From positions 1-37,656 of the forward strand of contig RPFO01002312.1 in assembly GCA_009746045.1 (NCBI GenBank): a stretch of DNA of 37,656 nucleotides, in the 5' to 3' direction. The position numbers and the translations under genes were made by a program. Source of the DNA: Mesostigma viride (taxonomy: Eukaryota > Streptophyta > Mesostigmatophyceae > Mesostigmatales > Mesostigmataceae). The notes below the pieces were generated by a model. It had not been told where the DNA came from, searched no databases, and saw only the letters and a program-made list of their open reading frames with translations. This document shows, in pieces, positions 36,329 through 37,656 of this stretch. Numbering within the stretch: position 1 is the stretch's first letter; each line of letters starts with the position of its first letter.

Positions 36329-37656
36329 CGGCACATGGATTATGAAACAAATTGAAAGCACGGGCGCACAACATCAACCAATATCATAACTTATTTTACT
36401 GTACAAGGTAAGGTTCATTGGTACCACATGCATTACTGGACAACTTGGGAGTTGGGTTTGATATGGCCTGCAGGCAATCTATTGTGAAAACTGCAAGGCA
36501 TGCTGGTATGGCTACTAAGTGGAACACCATGAATGGAATCCCTAGGAACACCAAGCCTAGTAATGTAAATTACAGGTGGCACAACTGGCACACACCACAT
36601 CGTGGCAAATATAAGCCTGGACTGCAACAGATGATGGCATTTTCCTGTTATGGCATGGTCGATCGGAGGGAATTTTCAACTGTTAATGCCGATGGACAAT
36701 GTGAAAGTTATTCCACATAGGGCGGCCCGGCACTCAGCTGCTAACGTCTAGCTGACAACAAGCTTCACGGCCGAATCAGGGATGCAGCGTCCACTATTAA
36801 ACCAAGGCATATGAAAAAAATTCCTGCACAACGTCGGCTTACCGATGGTTGTGGTTAGCATGCGTGAACAAGAAGATTGTGTGGTTTGTACGCCAGTCTG
36901 ATCCGGCGACATGGCAGTGGCTGCCGGCCAGCACATGCGCATGCCATTCGACATGCTGAATGGGGGCTGTGCGTTAAAATCAAAATGAACATGACAAACA
37001 TCTCATGTAAGAAATTTACAGCTTCTGTCTCAAGCCAAAAAAGGGTGTGTCGTCATGCAATATATCAGTCCTGCCAGCCATAAACCTTAACTCCTAATCT
37101 GGAATTCACAATTGGCTTGTTTGAATCACACGCATAAACAAAGTAGTCGACACATGTCTACGGAAGCGGCATTTTGAACGTGAGATTGGATTGATTTGCC
37201 GTTTGGTTTGTAAGTTTCCCAGACTGCCATCGCTAGCAATATACTGGCTAGCAGGTGCTGAGGTGCATTTTTTTGCTTAGGCAAGAACGGGACATTTTTC
37301 TTTAGTCTAGCGCAAAAAGGCTAAGCATGGGCGGGTCGACATGGCGTCGCATGGGCCGTGAGGCACTTGAACGGACGATAGTGTTGTACTAGGTCAGGCT
37401 GAAAATGATTCCACCGTTTTCCTTTTCTGATTCCACCGTTTTTCCTTTCCGATTCCTTGGATGAAATCTGGCCGAATCAGACAGAATAGTTCCTGCGGTG
37501 CCAAAAGGGCGGTTACGAAATGTGTGGCTGGAGTTTGTGCGAAGGGTAACTACTTTGACTGGTGCGCACTTGAAACTAGTCGGCATTGCTAGATGCCGCG
37601 GGGGTACACTCCAACTTGAAAAGCCGGACGTCTTGGGGTCAAGGCTTGGCTTTCGG
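36329..37656. other. Intergenic, no gene recognised
   Basis: No frame longer than about 100 codons, and none recognisable. A short duplication GATTCCACCGTTTTCC occurs near 37410 and 37430. Otherwise nothing supportable. Confidence 0.4.

Noticed and set aside
36418-36720. 100-aa plus frame as a gene
   Set aside because: No similarity I recognise and no supporting features.

Overview
The window looks like eukaryotic nuclear DNA from a repeat-rich genome. It holds a long tandem satellite, a gag-only LTR retrotransposon, a large terminal-inverted-repeat (TIR) DNA transposon, CAG/CTG and CA microsatellites, and a probable spliced gene. There are no bacterial-type operons or ribosome binding sites. 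The lineage cannot be fixed from sequence alone. An organelle-type tRNA-Ser remnant and TTTAGGG-like heptads would suit a green alga or plant (a charophyte such as Chara is a guess), but this is weak evidence.

Layout. About 18.3 kb of a 40-bp satellite forms one original array, from about 21 to about 31612. Two insertions split it into three blocks: 21-11002, 21522-27410 and 30176-31612. The very long open frames across these blocks, on both strands, arise because the monomer contains no stop codon in any of six frames. They should not be read as genes.

Insertion 1 (11003-21521, 10,519 bp) is a DNA transposon with perfect 29-bp TIRs and a TTA target-site duplication. A paralogous empty satellite site at 25381-25410 shows the junction before insertion. 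It carries two divergent genes. The minus-strand gene (14224 to about 11393, probably one intron) encodes a PHD-like zinc finger followed by a coiled coil and a huge Gln-rich tail. The plus-strand gene (15909-20324, 1471 aa) encodes a protein of the DUF7869 type with a candidate D380/D475/D514 RNase H-like triad. Its two conserved halves are joined by a GC-rich repeat linker. Between the genes lie a 149-bp minisatellite and a repeated upstream module. TTA duplications and a two-protein design recall PIF/Harbinger, but the protein families differ. This is the best candidate here for an undescribed system.

Insertion 2 (27411-30175, 2,765 bp) is a minus-strand LTR element with two identical 744-bp LTRs, a CATAC target-site duplication, a tRNA-Met-like primer site and a short polypurine tract. 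It encodes only a Copia-type Gag plus a small upstream ORF. There is no pol, so it must depend on enzymes supplied in trans.

From 31613 to the end there is no convincing protein gene. The region holds a CACACG microsatellite, a tRNA-Ser pseudogene, telomere-like heptads, tandem repeats built around the palindrome CCAACGGCCGTTGG, a CT/CCCA microsatellite block flanked by a diverged direct repeat, and otherwise unassigned intergenic sequence.
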